A DNA stretch of 64,000 nt from Azolla caroliniana (taxonomy: Eukaryota > Polypodiophyta): positions 16,368,001-16,432,000 of the forward strand of contig JBHGNT010000006.1 of assembly GCA_043228905.1 (NCBI GenBank), written 5' to 3'. The position numbers were made by a program, and so were the translations under genes. Below, piece by piece: positions 1-10,444 of the stretch. Position 1 is the first letter of the stretch, and the number at the start of each line of letters is the position of its first letter. Under the pieces are notes generated by a model. That model made no database searches. It was not told where the DNA came from and saw only the letters and a list, made by a program, of their open reading frames with translations.

Positions 1-2
1 TT

Positions 3-245
3 GAAGATGGGCCGGAGTACGAGGTTGTCGCCATCCTTGATTCCAAGATTGTTCGCAACAAGCTCTACTATCTAGTCGATTGGCTAGGCTATAGCCCCAA
101 CGAACGTACTTGGGAACCGATCGAGAATGTGACCAATGCTCGTGCGCTTCTTGAAGACTTCCATCGTCAATACCCACACAAACCAGGTCCTCAATCCAAG
201 ACGACTCGTGACACTTGTCGTTTTAAAGGGGGGATAGTGTCATGA
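3..245 (+). CDS. Chromodomain end of gypsy A polyprotein (partial)
   Basis: This is the last 80 codons of a Ty3/gypsy polyprotein, open at the left window edge and ending with TGA at 243-245. The reading frame carries a chromodomain-like core (VAILDSKIVRNKLYYLVDWLGY, then RTWEP), the C-terminal module that chromoviruses use to target integration to particular chromatin. It is followed by the basic tail seen in the related element at 687-2648. The stop codon lies a few bases inside the 3' LTR, as is usual for this group. No nonsense mutation is present in the visible part. Element family is confident; the rest of the element lies outside the window. Confidence 0.85.
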   Translation, partial: EDGPEYEVVAILDSKIVRNKLYYLVDWLGYSPNERTWEPIENVTNARALLEDFHRQYPHKPGPQSKTTRDTCRFKGGIVS

Positions 246-306
246 TATGGCAAGACTCGAACCCATGACCTTAAGTTATATGGGTCGAGCTCTTGACCAT
301 TAGATC
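246..306 (-). other. Antisense tRNA-like segment at LTR start
   Basis: Read on the minus strand this holds a D-arm/A-box-like stretch (CTAATGGTCAAGAGC), then GGGTTCGAGTC, a good match to the B box/T-arm of tRNA genes. Short complementary flanks (ATGAT and ATCAT) could form part of an acceptor stem. It starts within about 10 bases of the LTR end. The other chromovirus LTR has a comparable segment at the same place. It is not a convincing functional tRNA because the anticodon arm is poor. Confidence 0.5.
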
Positions 307-529
307 ATCTATTGTAAGTAGGATATTATTTTCATTTACATTTTATTATAGGAAATTACTGTATATTCCAGATTTCTCTAGAACATTCTAGAAGCTTCAG
401 GATTACTCCTGAAAACACTATAAAAGAGGGCATTAGGCATTATATTGAACCAAATTGGTTCAACGCTAGTCTTAAGCCTTTTAGCCACCATTGTATATTC
501 TCTTCATATAATACATATCTTTCTTATCA

Positions 530-531
<2 letters not shown>

Positions 532-576
<45 letters not shown>
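532..576. repeat. CT microsatellite
   Basis: An uninterrupted run of about 22 CT dinucleotides inside the gypsy A LTR, continuing into CT-rich sequence. It produces a spurious reading frame of alternating Ser and Leu that is not a gene. Confidence 0.95.
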
Positions 577-581
<5 letters not shown>

Positions 582-686
582 CGTCTCGCTCACTTCTTCC
601 TTCTCTCGAAGAAGTTCCACACCTCTCATAGTACTAATCCTTCGTTTAGTACTAATTCCTTCTCTGTCTCAGTACTGTTCCTGACA

Positions 687-2648
687 CTATCCCAGATTAG
701 TGAAGATGGCGAACTGCACCCTGTGGCTTTTCACTCACGGAAATTTGGAGCTGCAGAAATCAACTATGAGATTCACGACAAAGAGCTTCTTGCCATTGTG
801 GATTCTTTTCAACAATGGCGTCATTTTTTGGAGGGCTCTTCTCAACAGATTATTGTCTTCAATGATCACAAAAATCTAACATACTTCCAAAGTGCTCGAG
901 TCTTGAATCGTCGACAAGCTCGTTGGGCGCAGTTCTTAACTCGTTTTGATTTTGTAATTCTATATCGCCCTGGGATGCAACAAGGAAAAGCAGATGCTTT
1001 ATCTCGACGTTCGTATATGGAACTTCAACCAGGAGAAGCCGCATTTGAAAGTCAAAAGCAAATCCTCTTAGGTCCTGATCGTCTACGAGTAGTGGCAATA
1101 CATACTATCAACACACCAGGAGATTCGAGGCTTCTTGATTCCATTCGAGAGCAGATTGCAACAGATGGATTCGCCCAAGAGGTTTTGAGTCATATTATCC
1201 CCGATCGTGCTTCCAGCTCTCAATCTAAAAATCCTCGTCTAGACTACACCCAGTTCAATTGGCATGATGGTTTGCTTTTTCGACAAACTCTCTTGTATGT
1301 GCCTGACGGTCCTTCTCGACTCAAAGTCGTGCAACAATGTCATGACATGCCAATGGCTGGACATTTCGGCATCCACAAGACTTTTGAGTTGATTTCTCGC
1401 CGATATTTGTGGCCACGGCTTCGCCATTTTGTTACGGATTATGTTCGTAGTTGTGATACATGTTGCCGATCAAAAAAGCCTCGACATCATCCATATGGTC
1501 TATTATAGCCAATGCCTATTCCAGAGAGCCCATGGAAATCTATTTCCTTGGACTTTATTATGGATCTTCCACCTTCCAAGGGATTTGATTCTATTCTCAC
1601 GGTAGTCTATCGTTTTACGAAGATGGCGCATTTCCTTCCATGCACGAAGACCATTACTAGTCAAGAGACAGCCGATTTACTCATGCGGGAAGTGTTTCGC
1701 CATCATGGTCTTCCGGATGATATTATCAATGATCGGGGTCCCCAATTCATCTCGAAATTTTGGCGGCACATGTTCAAACTCTTACATACTTCTTGTAAAC
1801 TCTCTTCCGGCTACCATCCAAAGACTAATGGGCAGAGTGAGCGCACCAACCAAACAGTCGAACAATATCTACGTTGTTTTGTCAACTATCAACAAGATGA
1901 TTGGGTGGATTTATTACATTTGGCGGAATTTGCTTACAACAACTCCGAACATTCTTCTACTGGCTATTCCCCATTTTTTGCTAACATTGGGTACCATCCT
2001 CGTTGGACGATGCTTGAACATCCCGAACTCCCGAAAAACCCGGCTGTTGAAGATCGGCTCACTTGACTCCAAGAAATTCAAGATATACTTTTGCATCATT
2101 TATGTGATGCCCAAAACACTCAAAAGAAGATTGTTGATCGTCATCGGCGTGATTCATCAACTACGTTTCAAGTAGGAGATCGTGTATGGGTCTTACAAGG
2201 TAGCATTAAAACCACTCGACCTTGTTACAAATTGGATTATCAACGTTTCGGCCCATATGTGATCTCTGGTAAGATCAATGATGTGACATTTCGTCTTGAT
2301 CTCCCTCCTCATATGCGTCTTCACCCGGTCTTCCATGTTTCACTTTTGGAGCCCTACACAACAAGCTCTATTCCGGGTCGTCTTACACCTCCCCCACCTC
2401 CAATCAAAGTTTCCAATGGCTCTGAATATGAGGTCGCTGCTATTCTCGACTCCAAGATCATCCGCAACAAACTATATTATTTGGTTGATTGGTTAGGTTA
2501 TACACCTAATGATCGAACATGGGAGCCTGCCGAGCATCTTGCTAATGCCTCTGACATGGTTGTTGCATTTCACGACAAATATCCCCATAAACCAAGTCCG
2601 AACTCTTGTCTTCCGACTCGTGGAACTCGTCATCGAAAGGGGGGATAA
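687..2648 (+). pseudogene. Gypsy B pol: RNase H, integrase, chromodomain (5'-truncated)
   Basis: One reading frame runs from 687 to the TAA at 2646-2648. It begins inside RNase H (LSQISEDGELHPVAFHSRKF; DALSRR near 1000). Integrase follows, with an HHCC zinc finger (GHFGIHK, then CDTC) and the catalytic core residues in SLDFIMDLP, INDRGPQF and NGQSERTNQ. It ends with a GPYVISG module and a chromodomain (YYLVDWLGYTPNDRTWEP). Only two nonsense codons break it: TAG near 1507 (Q expected) and TGA near 2065 (R expected), both C-to-T changes; there is no frameshift. The upstream part of the element is displaced left of the window by the insertion of gypsy A. Non-functional as it stands. Confidence 0.9.
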
Positions 2649-3119
2649 TGTCATGAAGACAACATTTTGGTTATCAAGAATCGAACCCACGACTTCTTGG
2701 TCTATGTGTTGAACCCTTAACCATTGTAATAATATATATGTTGTGTGATTATAATAATTATGTTTCTAGTTATTACAATATATTAGAATATTCTAGAACA
2801 TTCTAGATTATTCTAGAACATTCTAGAACATCCTTTAATATTTCATGATTATATTTCTTATCATAAAATCTAAAATATTCTAGAACATTCTAGATTACTC
2901 CATAAGGACCTATTAATAATTGTCTATACATTCGTTTCAACTCATTTGGTTCAACACCAGTCTTTAGCCCTTAGCCTACTCATTGTAATCTTGTTTCATC
3001 ATAATATAATCTCATTTCTATTTCAAGTCTTATCTCTCTTACTCTCTCTCTCTCACGCACACACACACACACCCTCTCTCTTTTGCTCTCACTCTATCTT
3101 CTACCCACGAGTCTCGACA
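2649..3119 (+). repeat. 3' LTR of gypsy B
   Basis: The LTR starts TGTCATGAAG directly after the polyprotein stop (the purine-rich run AAAGGGGGGATAA precedes it) and is taken to end at CTCGACA, 471 bp. The right end is inferred from the TG...CA rule and from the similarity of layout with the gypsy A LTR, so it may be off by a few bases. It contains repeated TTCTAGAACA-like motifs (2788-2900) and CT/CA microsatellites (3037-3085). Confidence 0.7.
2672..2728 (-). other. Antisense tRNA-like segment at LTR start
   Basis: On the minus strand this reads ATGGTTAAGGG (A-box-like), a loop, then GTGGGTTCGATTC (B-box/T-arm-like). Its position, about 25 bases inside the LTR, matches the tRNA-like segment in the gypsy A LTR although the surrounding LTR sequences have diverged. 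Pol III activity is not shown by the sequence. Confidence 0.45.
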
Positions 3120-3122
3120 GTT

Positions 3123-3717
3123 TGTAGAGAAATGCACGGAATATCGCTCGGCCACAACAAAGTAGTAAATCACTTCTATAAGAATCAAACAGAGAAATGA
3201 GAAATGGAGAGCACACAAGAAAATGACACAGGATGTTTACGTGGAAAACCCTAATAGGGAAAAACCACAGGAGCCCACAGACTCCGAACTATCACTATGA
3301 AGAGAAGGGGTACAATCAGAGACTCGGAGGCAATGACCTCGACCTCTGTTTCTTCACACAGTGGCGGTTACAACAGAGTATCACTTTGTATCTCTCTCTC
3401 TCTCTAACTCCCTCTCACTTTGTCGCTCTCTCTATACAACGGTTACAACAACAATAACAACACATATAAAGTGATTGCCCTAAGTCATATTTATACTTGT
3501 ATGAACTTAGGGCTATTTACAAATATAGCCTCAATGGGCTTACTCAGAAACATATTTACAGATATGTCTTCTTCATCCAATTCTCACCGAGTCTTCTACA
3601 TCCGATTCTCAAGATCCCATCCGAAGGGACCGAAATCCCAACACATAGGAGGAATGACAATAATCGACCACCGCATTGTCGATTCCATGATAATAGGAAG
3701 TTGAAAGGATCTCAACA
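3123..3717 (-). repeat. Copia-type LTR (solo or remnant), minus strand
   Basis: Read on the minus strand the segment begins TGTTGAGATCC and ends CTCTACA, giving TGTTGAG/CTCTACA-type ends like the other copia LTRs in this window. A TATA box (TATAAATAT) is present on the minus strand near 3488-3496, followed downstream by a GA-rich leader, as expected of an LTR promoter. No copia internal sequence adjoins it, so it is likely a solo LTR. It separates gypsy B from Tat1. Boundaries are inferred; a clean target duplication is not visible. Confidence 0.55.
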
Positions 3718-4970
3718 GTTTTAGCATGATTCAAGAGCCAGAGATGACTCCGAATTCCAAGAGGCTCGTCAACCTCAGTATGAAAATGGTGAATCTAGTG
3801 GCTCATCTATATCGACTTGCTATATCTGCAGGAAAGATGGTCACTATCCAAATCAATGCCCGACGAAGGATAAATGCAAAGCCCCGATGGTGAATATGGT
3901 AGTGCCCGAAGTACAATAGGTAACCACTCATAATAAGGCTAACCAATCAGAGTGGGAAGTATCGGAGGCAATAAAAAAAGTGGCCAAGGATTGGGTCAAA
4001 GAGGCCAACAACAACATGTGGGCCGAATGCTGCAAGAAAGCGTTCTATCAACCAATAACTCGGAAAGTCGACTAGTTGAACAGTCGGCACCGACTATAGG
4101 ACCTGAAGACCAAGAAGCATGGAAAGTCTTGGTAGATTGTCAAGTGTCATTACCCCTAACTAAATTAATGAAATTAGTGTCAATATTTACTGAAAAGGTC
4201 GCCACAATTATTGCACAGAATGGGACAAAAAAAGTGTCGGTGAATTATACTAATCCAATCACAGGACCGGTGGTAATGGACGAGTAGAGTGCAACAATTA
4301 GGGTAATAATTCATGGCCAGGAAGTCTCAAGGAGCATTGTCGATGGTGGTTCTGGTGTCAATGTGATTAATAAGCTTACATGTGAACAACTCGGTATTAC
4401 GAAATGAGACGCCTGTCCTTTTTGGTTAAGAATGGCCAACACGAGTACTGTCTGGCCACTCAGACTGATTCGACAATTGGACATTGTCATCGATGGACAC
4501 ACATTTCAGATCTCGGCAATGGTTCTTCATTTAGATGCATCAGGTATATATCGTTTATTATTGGGTAGACCTTGGTTCAAAACTGCTAATATCAAGCAAA
4601 ATTGGCAGAAAACTATTCTGACATTCCGAAAAAGCAAGGGCAAGATTCGGTTGTCGACGCAAGAGAAGGTCACAATGTCTCGACAATGTTTATCAGTTCA
4701 TATGGAGGCAATTAACATGATGGAGGGATTGGATGATGTAGAAGAAGAACAGTACTTCGAAGATAATCCCAAGATCATTCCATTATTTGAAATTGACATT
4801 TTTCAAACACTCACGGCTTATTTCAGCAAAGAAGAAAAAGAAGAGGAGATGCTTGTCGATGATAAAACCCTAAATGAATTACGACTACAATAGGAAGCTA
4901 TGTAATGGGAGATGCGGGTATCTCAGCGAGCGCAGGCATCGGCATTAGAGGAATTAAATTTAGCCAAAAA
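3718..4970 (+). pseudogene. Tat1 gag C-terminus and aspartic protease (Tat/Athila-like gypsy)
   Basis: The 5' part of gag is missing. A CCHC zinc knuckle (CYICRKDGHYPNQC) is encoded at 3818-3859 and binds nucleic acid in Gag. After an acidic linker comes a retropepsin-like domain at about 4300-4590: SIVDGGSGVNVI carries the DGG form of the catalytic Asp motif, and LLLGRPWF is the distal protease motif. Several stops break the frame (for example at 3918, 4286 and 4891). The sequence parallels Tat2 closely (CEQLGI..WDACPFWLRMA in both). Reading similarity ends near ALEELNLA, where the RT domain should begin, at a deletion junction. Non-functional. Confidence 0.8.
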
Positions 4971-5024
4971 GCCAATAAGACACTATAATGGGTTGGCCGA
5001 GTCAGCCAATAAGACACTATAATT
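4971..5024. repeat. Short duplication at a deletion junction
   Basis: The 20-base word GCCAATAAGACACTATAATt occurs at 4971 and again at 5005, separated by an integrase-coding stretch (NGLAESANKTL). It lies exactly where Tat1 jumps from the protease/RT border to the last third of integrase. The second copy is native integrase sequence; the first looks like a templated insertion made during repair. Confidence 0.7.
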
Positions 5025-5593
5025 TTGATGAAGATAGTCAATGAGAATAGAACTTATTGGAATCTGAAGTTGCACAATGCTTTATGGGCTTATCACACCA
5101 TGTACAAGACAATGATCAAGTAGACTCCGTTCCGAATGGTGTTCGAATTAGAGGCTATAATGTCAATCGAATTTCAAATTCCAACATTGCGCGTATAGGT
5201 AATCGAACTACTTGACGAGGAACAGCCGGAACGAGTTCAGGAGCAATTATTATTACTGGAGGAGAGTCGGCTCCAAGCCATGTGTCACTTAGAGCAGAAG
5301 CAAAGACAAACTAAGTCATTCGTCGATTGACACCGAAAAAATGTTCAAAGTCAGTAAGCTGGTATTAGTGTTCCAAACGAAGATGGGTTCGATGCCTGGA
5401 AAACTCAAATTCTGATGGGCCGGGCCTTTTTGGATTGTCAGCAGTAAGGATGCAACATATCAAGTCAGCACATTAGCTAGGGAGATCTTGCTGAAATGGG
5501 TCAACAGATTCCGACTTAAGCCATATCGAGGACTGACCCCGACTAACCCATTTGACCAAAGCGCGGACACAGGCAATCTGCCGCCTACCTAGT
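4987..5593 (+). pseudogene. Tat1 integrase C-terminal fragment
   Basis: Frames here give NGLAESANKTL, then VNENRTYWNLKLHNALWAYHTMYKT and a C-terminal stretch ending RFRLKPYRG, matching the integrase C-terminus of Tat2 in order. RT, RNase H, the HHCC finger and the first two catalytic Asp of integrase are absent. Several stops (TAG, TGA) and at least one frameshift are present, so this is a relic. Confidence 0.75.
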
Positions 5594-6051
5594 GAAAGTC
5601 GGTCAAGAGGACATGATTGTAAATAATATTATTAAAAATAATAAATAAATAAACAAAATCTTGGCAAAAATAACCGTAACAGAAAAACCATTCTTGTCAT
5701 CATTAATTCTTGGCACTGTCATTTTCAGACTATAAATGGACAGGCAGGTTAATGATTTATTATTCATTAAGAGTAGTGGCCATTAAAGCGACATTAATAG
5801 AAGATACTATGTTTATAAGGTTCTACTCGAGAAATGAACCATTTTTCCTCAAAAACTCCCACGGTTACATTCTGTGTCATAGAAAAACACAAACGTTTAC
5901 AAGCGAACAGGTCACGAACAAACCTCTCACAAAGTACTCAAGCTTCTCCACATGCAGTAAGCAGCAACAACAACCCACATAGGCACTCAGGCCTTCTCCG
6001 ACAAGCGCCGAGAGTAGCGGCCTTAGTTTCGAAGAAGATGCAAAAGACATA
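5594..6051 (+). other. Tat1 3' region, non-coding part
   Basis: Follows the integrase stop. The start is AT-rich (ATTATTAAAAATAATAAATAAATAAAC). A TATA-like CTATAAATGG lies at about 5730, so part of this stretch could be an LTR or internal promoter, but I find no matching copy in the window and cannot define ends. No gene is visible. Confidence 0.4.
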
Positions 6052-7178
6052 ATGTTGATTCTAGTGTCAGATCGCTTGCGACAATGGCTGAAATCAAAAG
6101 GTTTGAAGGGATACCTCCGAGTGGTAGATGTCGAGCCACATCCTCAGGAGGAGAACCTCATTAAGGAGATCAACATCAACAAAATAACAAATAAACAGAT
6201 ACGTCGATTTCTCAATCTGAAAAACGAAGGTTATGATCAGATGGATGCTCTCGGAGCAAACGTCTTGCAGTCATATTTTGGGGAATATTCAACATCAGCC
6301 AAGGCATACAAGACTCAAGGCGGCAACGATGAAATTTTCCAAGAAGTCGCAAAATTTTGATTGGAGGTTGCATGTGTAAGTCCGCGGTTTTACTGCATGC
6401 CCAAACAACAGTCATGGTTCATCATAGCAATGTAAGAAGGGGAGAAGATTGACTGGGGGTATATTACAGGGCTAGCATTCCACGAGCAATTACATGGGGT
6501 ACAAAACAGGAAGCCCATGAAACTGATTTTCAGTCGATGGCTTACAGTCATATTCCGACACCTACTTTGGATGGTCACCTTAAGACCCCAAGGAAGGAGC
6601 AAGGGCAGCCGTCAAGACCAGGGTCAACATTAGCAGTCCGGCGACTAGTCCCACGAGAAGAATGGCAAGAACTGGAACCAACACATCCCAAAACCCAACA
6701 ACCGAAGCCGACCCAAAACCTTGAACCCGACATCCAGCAAAAACCGGAGTCAACTGGGCCCCCCGAACCCAAACCCATTACACAACGAGAACCAGCACCG
6801 ACAAAGGGACCTCAACCCAACCAACAGCTACGAGAGAGTCAGCCGCGACCACAAAAGTTAAGGAGAAAAGAAAAGAAAATAGATTGCCATAGCCATGGGT
6901 TCAAACCTTTCCCCGAAGCTACCGGTAGAAATCAACCGTTGCCAGTCGTTGTGTCCAACGAAGCTACGCATAATAACTGCCCCTACCAAAGTCAAAGATA
7001 TTCCCAAACAAAACAAGGTAGTCATCCGACTAAAAGACAGTGGGTCAACAACCAAGAATCTGCCGAACAGACGTTACAGTCGGAAGCCCAGAATAGGGCA
7101 AGAGTCGAATCAGTCGACACACATCCTATTGAAAGGGGGAAATCATCATCTATGACCCCAAATGAAGTAATTGGATAG
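6052..7178 (+). pseudogene. Tat1 3' region reading frames: unknown head and proline-rich segment
   Basis: Two frames are open in turn. 6052-6360 encodes 102 residues beginning MLILVSDRLRQW with no domain I recognise. 6537-7178 (213 residues) is rich in Pro, Gln, Lys and Glu (TQNLEPDIQQKPESTGPP). The base composition is less AT-rich than the flanks and resembles the retroelement coding parts. Some Ty3/gypsy elements of the Tat lineage carry an extra ORF beside gag-pol; placement here between integrase and a polypurine tract suggests that role. No function is assigned. Confidence 0.4.
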
Positions 7179-7205
7179 CCTGAAATACCACTGGCGGCCC
7201 ACGAG

Positions 7206-8449
7206 TTTGCAACACTATTACAATTCAACACATCTTATGAACTCATTGATTGCCTCGCCAAGCAATTGCAGCACGCATCCGACATGCTGACCCGGGAACA
7301 TAAGGATCGAGAAATGATCCAAAAGTCCATGCTTAGCATAATCAAACCAGAGGAGTAGCAAGAATTGTAGATAACAGGATGACAACGGGATGCAAGAAAT
7401 AAGGGACAGGCCATTCAAATGTCGCCTCTTCATACAACATTGATCGAAGTACACAAGGAGTACACCAGAATAAACAAAGCTGCAAAGGACATGGCGGAGG
7501 CATGTAAAAAAGCAACAACGGCAGCTGATCGGCTGCATACACAATGTTCTACATTGCAAAGGGACAAGGACGACTTGTCGGATCAACTCCGACAAATAGA
7601 CGAGTAGTTTAAGGATGCCAATGGTACATGTAGAACCATGATCAACTACGGGCTATGGAGGAAGAGGTCGAACAGGCTAATAAACGTGCAGAAGAAGCTG
7701 AGGCTAGTTAAAAAGATGGAAGATCGTCTAAAGTTAGCTAAGACGAAGATAAGGGCATTACTTGATGCCAAAGATGGCACCATACAGCAACTGAAGCAAC
7801 AGGTAGAGCGCCAGGGAGGAGACACAACAGGAGCAGGAAAAGGTCGAAGGGCTTGAGCTATATGTTCGGATGCAGGAGGAACATTATACAGATCGGATGG
7901 ATGAGCTTGTACTCAAAAAGACAGAGATGCATACGGCATACGAGCAGCAAAAGGAACAACTCGGATGGCCCAGTATGAGGAGAAAAGACTGGCATTACTG
8001 GTGGCAGAGGCGAAGCTAATGTTTCACCAAGGGTTGGTAGAAGCTCACCTGGCAGAGATACAGAAGGATCTCACCACAATGCAATACAAGGTGAGTATGG
8101 GCGAGGAGAAGGTGCGCGTCATCTTGAGGGCACATAAGCGCCGAACACTGCAGATGGTCGTCGATTCACTAGACAAGCGTTGGAAAACATGGTCGGAACA
8201 AGCAGCCGAATTACAACTACTCCGCGCTGACAGAGAAAACCGGAAGGAGCAAGGCACATATTTCTTCAAAATAGACGAAACCTCCATCAATACCGTCCAG
8301 GACAATTTGGCACGAGGTCTGTATGAGTTGGCTGCAAACCACCGGGAGGAGATCGCACGACTAATGGAAGAATACGACGCCCACGAGATCGACACTATTG
8401 TACAGCTGGATGTCCGATATAAACGTGAGTGACGACAATAAACTGACGA
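7206..8449 (+). pseudogene. Tat1 3' region: coiled-coil protein remnant
   Basis: Successive open frames (7419-7607, 7638-7856, 7965-8432) encode charged, heptad-rich helices: INKAAKDMAEACKKATTAADRL, KKLRLVKKMEDRLKLAKTKIRALLDAKDGTIQQLKQQVE, and MAQYEEKRLALLVAEAKL through EEIARLMEEYDAHEIDTIV. Together they look like one long coiled-coil protein broken by stops and frameshifts. It lies downstream of pol in the same element. The product is unknown; it could be a structural accessory protein. Confidence 0.45.
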
Positions 8450-8585
8450 AGTAGGGCCCAACAACAACAAGTCACCTTCAGAACATGCCGAGCAAATGAA
8501 CGAGTAAAGACGACTCGGAGCCAAAGGAAACATAAGCCGAATCAATGCTACGAATGGACGAGGAATAGAATGTGACCAACGCCGA

Positions 8586-8626
8586 AAAGTGGGGGGCTGA
8601 AAAGAAAGAGGAAGACAAAAGAGGAG
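8586..8626 (+). promoter_or_regulatory. Candidate polypurine tract of Tat1
   Basis: A nearly pure purine run (AAAAGTGGGGGGCTGAAAAG continuing to AAAAGAGGAGG) is followed by TCTGTTTATC. A tract like this primes plus-strand synthesis just before a 3' LTR, so an LTR may begin near 8628. The LTR itself is not definable because the sequence beyond is short and unmatched. 8627-8970 otherwise shows only AT-rich sequence. Confidence 0.4.
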
Positions 8627-8970
8627 GTCTGTTTATCTCTAGAAATTTAAATAGCTATCTCTCTATAGATATAACTTTTTATATCTATATAGATCAATAT
8701 AATGTTTTTGGGGGGTTTCAATAAGAAAAAGGTTTTCTGATGCTGTCATGTACATCAAAAAAATTTGCTTTTTTTCTGTAGTGACAATGAGATCGATTGT
8801 TCAGATCTAATACTGATCATAGGAAGTGTCGGTCGCAAAAACAACCGTTACTTTCATTTTTTAGTTGTCGAATTCTCCTTGTTCTAGCTTCTTCTTCTTT
8901 TTACTTTAACAACGAATATCGATAGTAGTTATCAGATTAGGGTATTCTTTTTAAATTAATCGACTTAGTA

Positions 8971-9378
8971 TCAAAATCCAACCGTAGTCACTATTCGGGT
9001 TGATATAGGCATCTTGTGAGCAACAATTTCCATAGCGGCTCTTGTTATCTCTTCCGACACTCCACCTGATTCATAGATTATTTGGACTGGCTTGACTATG
9101 GATACCCAATACTCTGGAGATCCTTTGCCTAATCCCATGCGTGTTTGAGCAAGTCTCATGGTGATTGGTTTGTCGGGAAAAACTCGTATCCATAGTTTAC
9201 CGCCATGGCGAGCATACCTCATTATTGCCCTTCTTCCCGCTTCTATTTATCTTGCTGTAATCCATGCCGGTTCGAGAGCTTGGAGAGAAAACTTTCCAAA
9301 AGATATTTTGTTACTGTGTTTTGTAATTCCTTTCAATCTTCCTCTATGTTGTTTACGGAATTTTGTTCGTTTGGGGTT
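8971..9378 (-). pseudogene. rpl16: rpl16 exon 2, plastid-derived pseudogene
   Basis: Translation on the minus strand gives [16 protein letters not shown], then [14 protein letters not shown], a stop (TAA where Gln is expected, near 9248), [46 protein letters not shown] and a C-terminus ending at TGA (8971-8973). This covers essentially all of plastid ribosomal protein L16 apart from the 3-codon first exon. Apart from the single CAA-to-TAA change the frame is intact. Many substitutions are conservative, so the donor plastid gene may itself have been divergent. Known role: large ribosomal subunit protein near the peptidyl-transferase centre. No plastid function is expected here. Confidence 0.85.
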
Positions 9379-10197
9379 AATACGATCGATGGCAATGAAA
9401 TCTTTCCATCTCTGATACGAAACCAGGCATGGGGATCTCTTCCCAACCGGCTCCTCATGAATTTTTATACCATTCCTTCTTCTACTTCTCTTTTAGTCCC
9501 CTCCTCTTTTCTCTTACTTCAACTCTTCATATATGAATTCGTTTCTTTTGAGTGGTGAAGAAAAATCCTAAAAAATATTTATTCCTACCAAATGTATCCA
9601 TCACGCGTACCTACAAATTATTTATGTTAGAGATGGATAGTTCTTATTTGGTATTGACTCCACGGACGAAAATGAGCTCAAAAACTTCTCTTTTGTTTTC
9701 AAACAAAGAAAAAATTGTCAATTTCCATTCAACGAAAGACAGGCTTCTTCCACCACTCTATCTCCCAGATCTACTTGATGTTTGAATCCGATTAAGAAGT
9801 CTCCTCGTTCTTTCAGTCTCTTCTGAAAAATGTTTGGGTTCACCTCGATGATGAAGCCCATTCCAATACCTAACTTGATGGGTTATCCTTGTCAACTCTC
9901 ACCAAACATGGGGCTTTTACGTAGCATCATGATAATAATGCTATATCACATAGCTTTTCGGGAGTTTATTGGTTAACCATACGATCTCAAGGAGAATCAA
10001 TTTGTAAAGTGTCTTATCTTTAATATCCATGGTATAGATTTTGGCTTCACTTAAGAGGGTTATAATCCCCTGTGCGTGGAACTTTATGTCACACAAGTTT
10101 GTCCCGTACTTAAGGTTTCGGAAGCCTAGACTATTCTTTTCTTAATGGAGCAATATTTTAACTATGGGTAGAGAGATTTTGTTTGAACAAGTCGCAC
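9379..10197 (-). pseudogene. rpl16 group II intron remnant
   Basis: Between the two rpl16 exons on the minus strand. The 5' splice boundary reads GTGCGACTTG after exon 1, the typical group II start. A domain V-like hairpin is seen at 9419-9453 (GAGCCGG....AAGA....CTGGTTTCG on the minus strand), about 40 bases before exon 2, followed by a domain VI-like segment. The intron is about 0.8 kb, close to the usual rpl16 intron size. Confidence 0.7.
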
Positions 10198-10380
10198 ACT
10201 AAGCATAGCAAAGATTTCTCGAAAAAAGGAAAATGAAGGAAAAGAAAAGATTAAATTTGTGGAGAGCAATATTTTAACTATGGGTAGAGAGATTTTGTTT
10301 GAACAAGTCGCACACTAAGCATAGCAAAGATTTCTCGAAAAAAGGAAAATGAAGGAAAAGAAAAGATTAAATTTGTGTTA
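10149..10380. repeat. 116-bp tandem duplication carrying rpl16 exon 1 twice
   Basis: The segment 10149-10264 is repeated at 10265-10380 almost without change. Each copy contains ATGCTTAGT followed by GTGCGACTTG on the minus strand (10198-10206 and 10314-10322), i.e. rpl16 exon 1 with the start of its intron, and the short leader. Such a duplication would be unusual in a working plastome and probably arose after transfer. Confidence 0.85.
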
Positions 10381-10444
10381 AATCCAGAATGGAATGAAGT
10401 TGTTATGGGTTCCAACTTCATCGGTTGTAAGGGTAAGACGAGTT

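Larger units (their letters stand above)
238..686 (+). repeat. 3' LTR of gypsy A
   Basis: A 449-bp segment begins TGTCATGATA and ends CCTGACA, so it has matching TGTCA/TGACA ends. It starts at the stop codon of the chromodomain ORF. The base after it (687) resumes an RNase H reading frame belonging to a different element, so the right boundary is precise. It contains a CT microsatellite near 532-576. The expected 5-bp target duplication cannot be checked because the 5' LTR is outside the window. Confidence 0.85.

Noticed and set aside
246-306. A genuine tRNA gene on the minus strand
   Set aside because: The B box is good, but the anticodon stem and acceptor are not convincing, and the segment is part of an LTR.
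445-684. 79-residue plus-strand frame with Ser-Leu repeats
   Set aside because: It is a translation of the CT microsatellite inside an LTR.
3123-3717. Small genes at 3233-3724
   Set aside because: The region reads better as a minus-strand LTR with TATA box; the frames have no domains.
8971-9378. Functional relocated rpl16 gene, or mitochondrial rpl16
   Set aside because: There is an internal TAA, no transit peptide and a broken operon around it. The sequence and the intron after a 3-codon exon are plastid-type, not mitochondrial.
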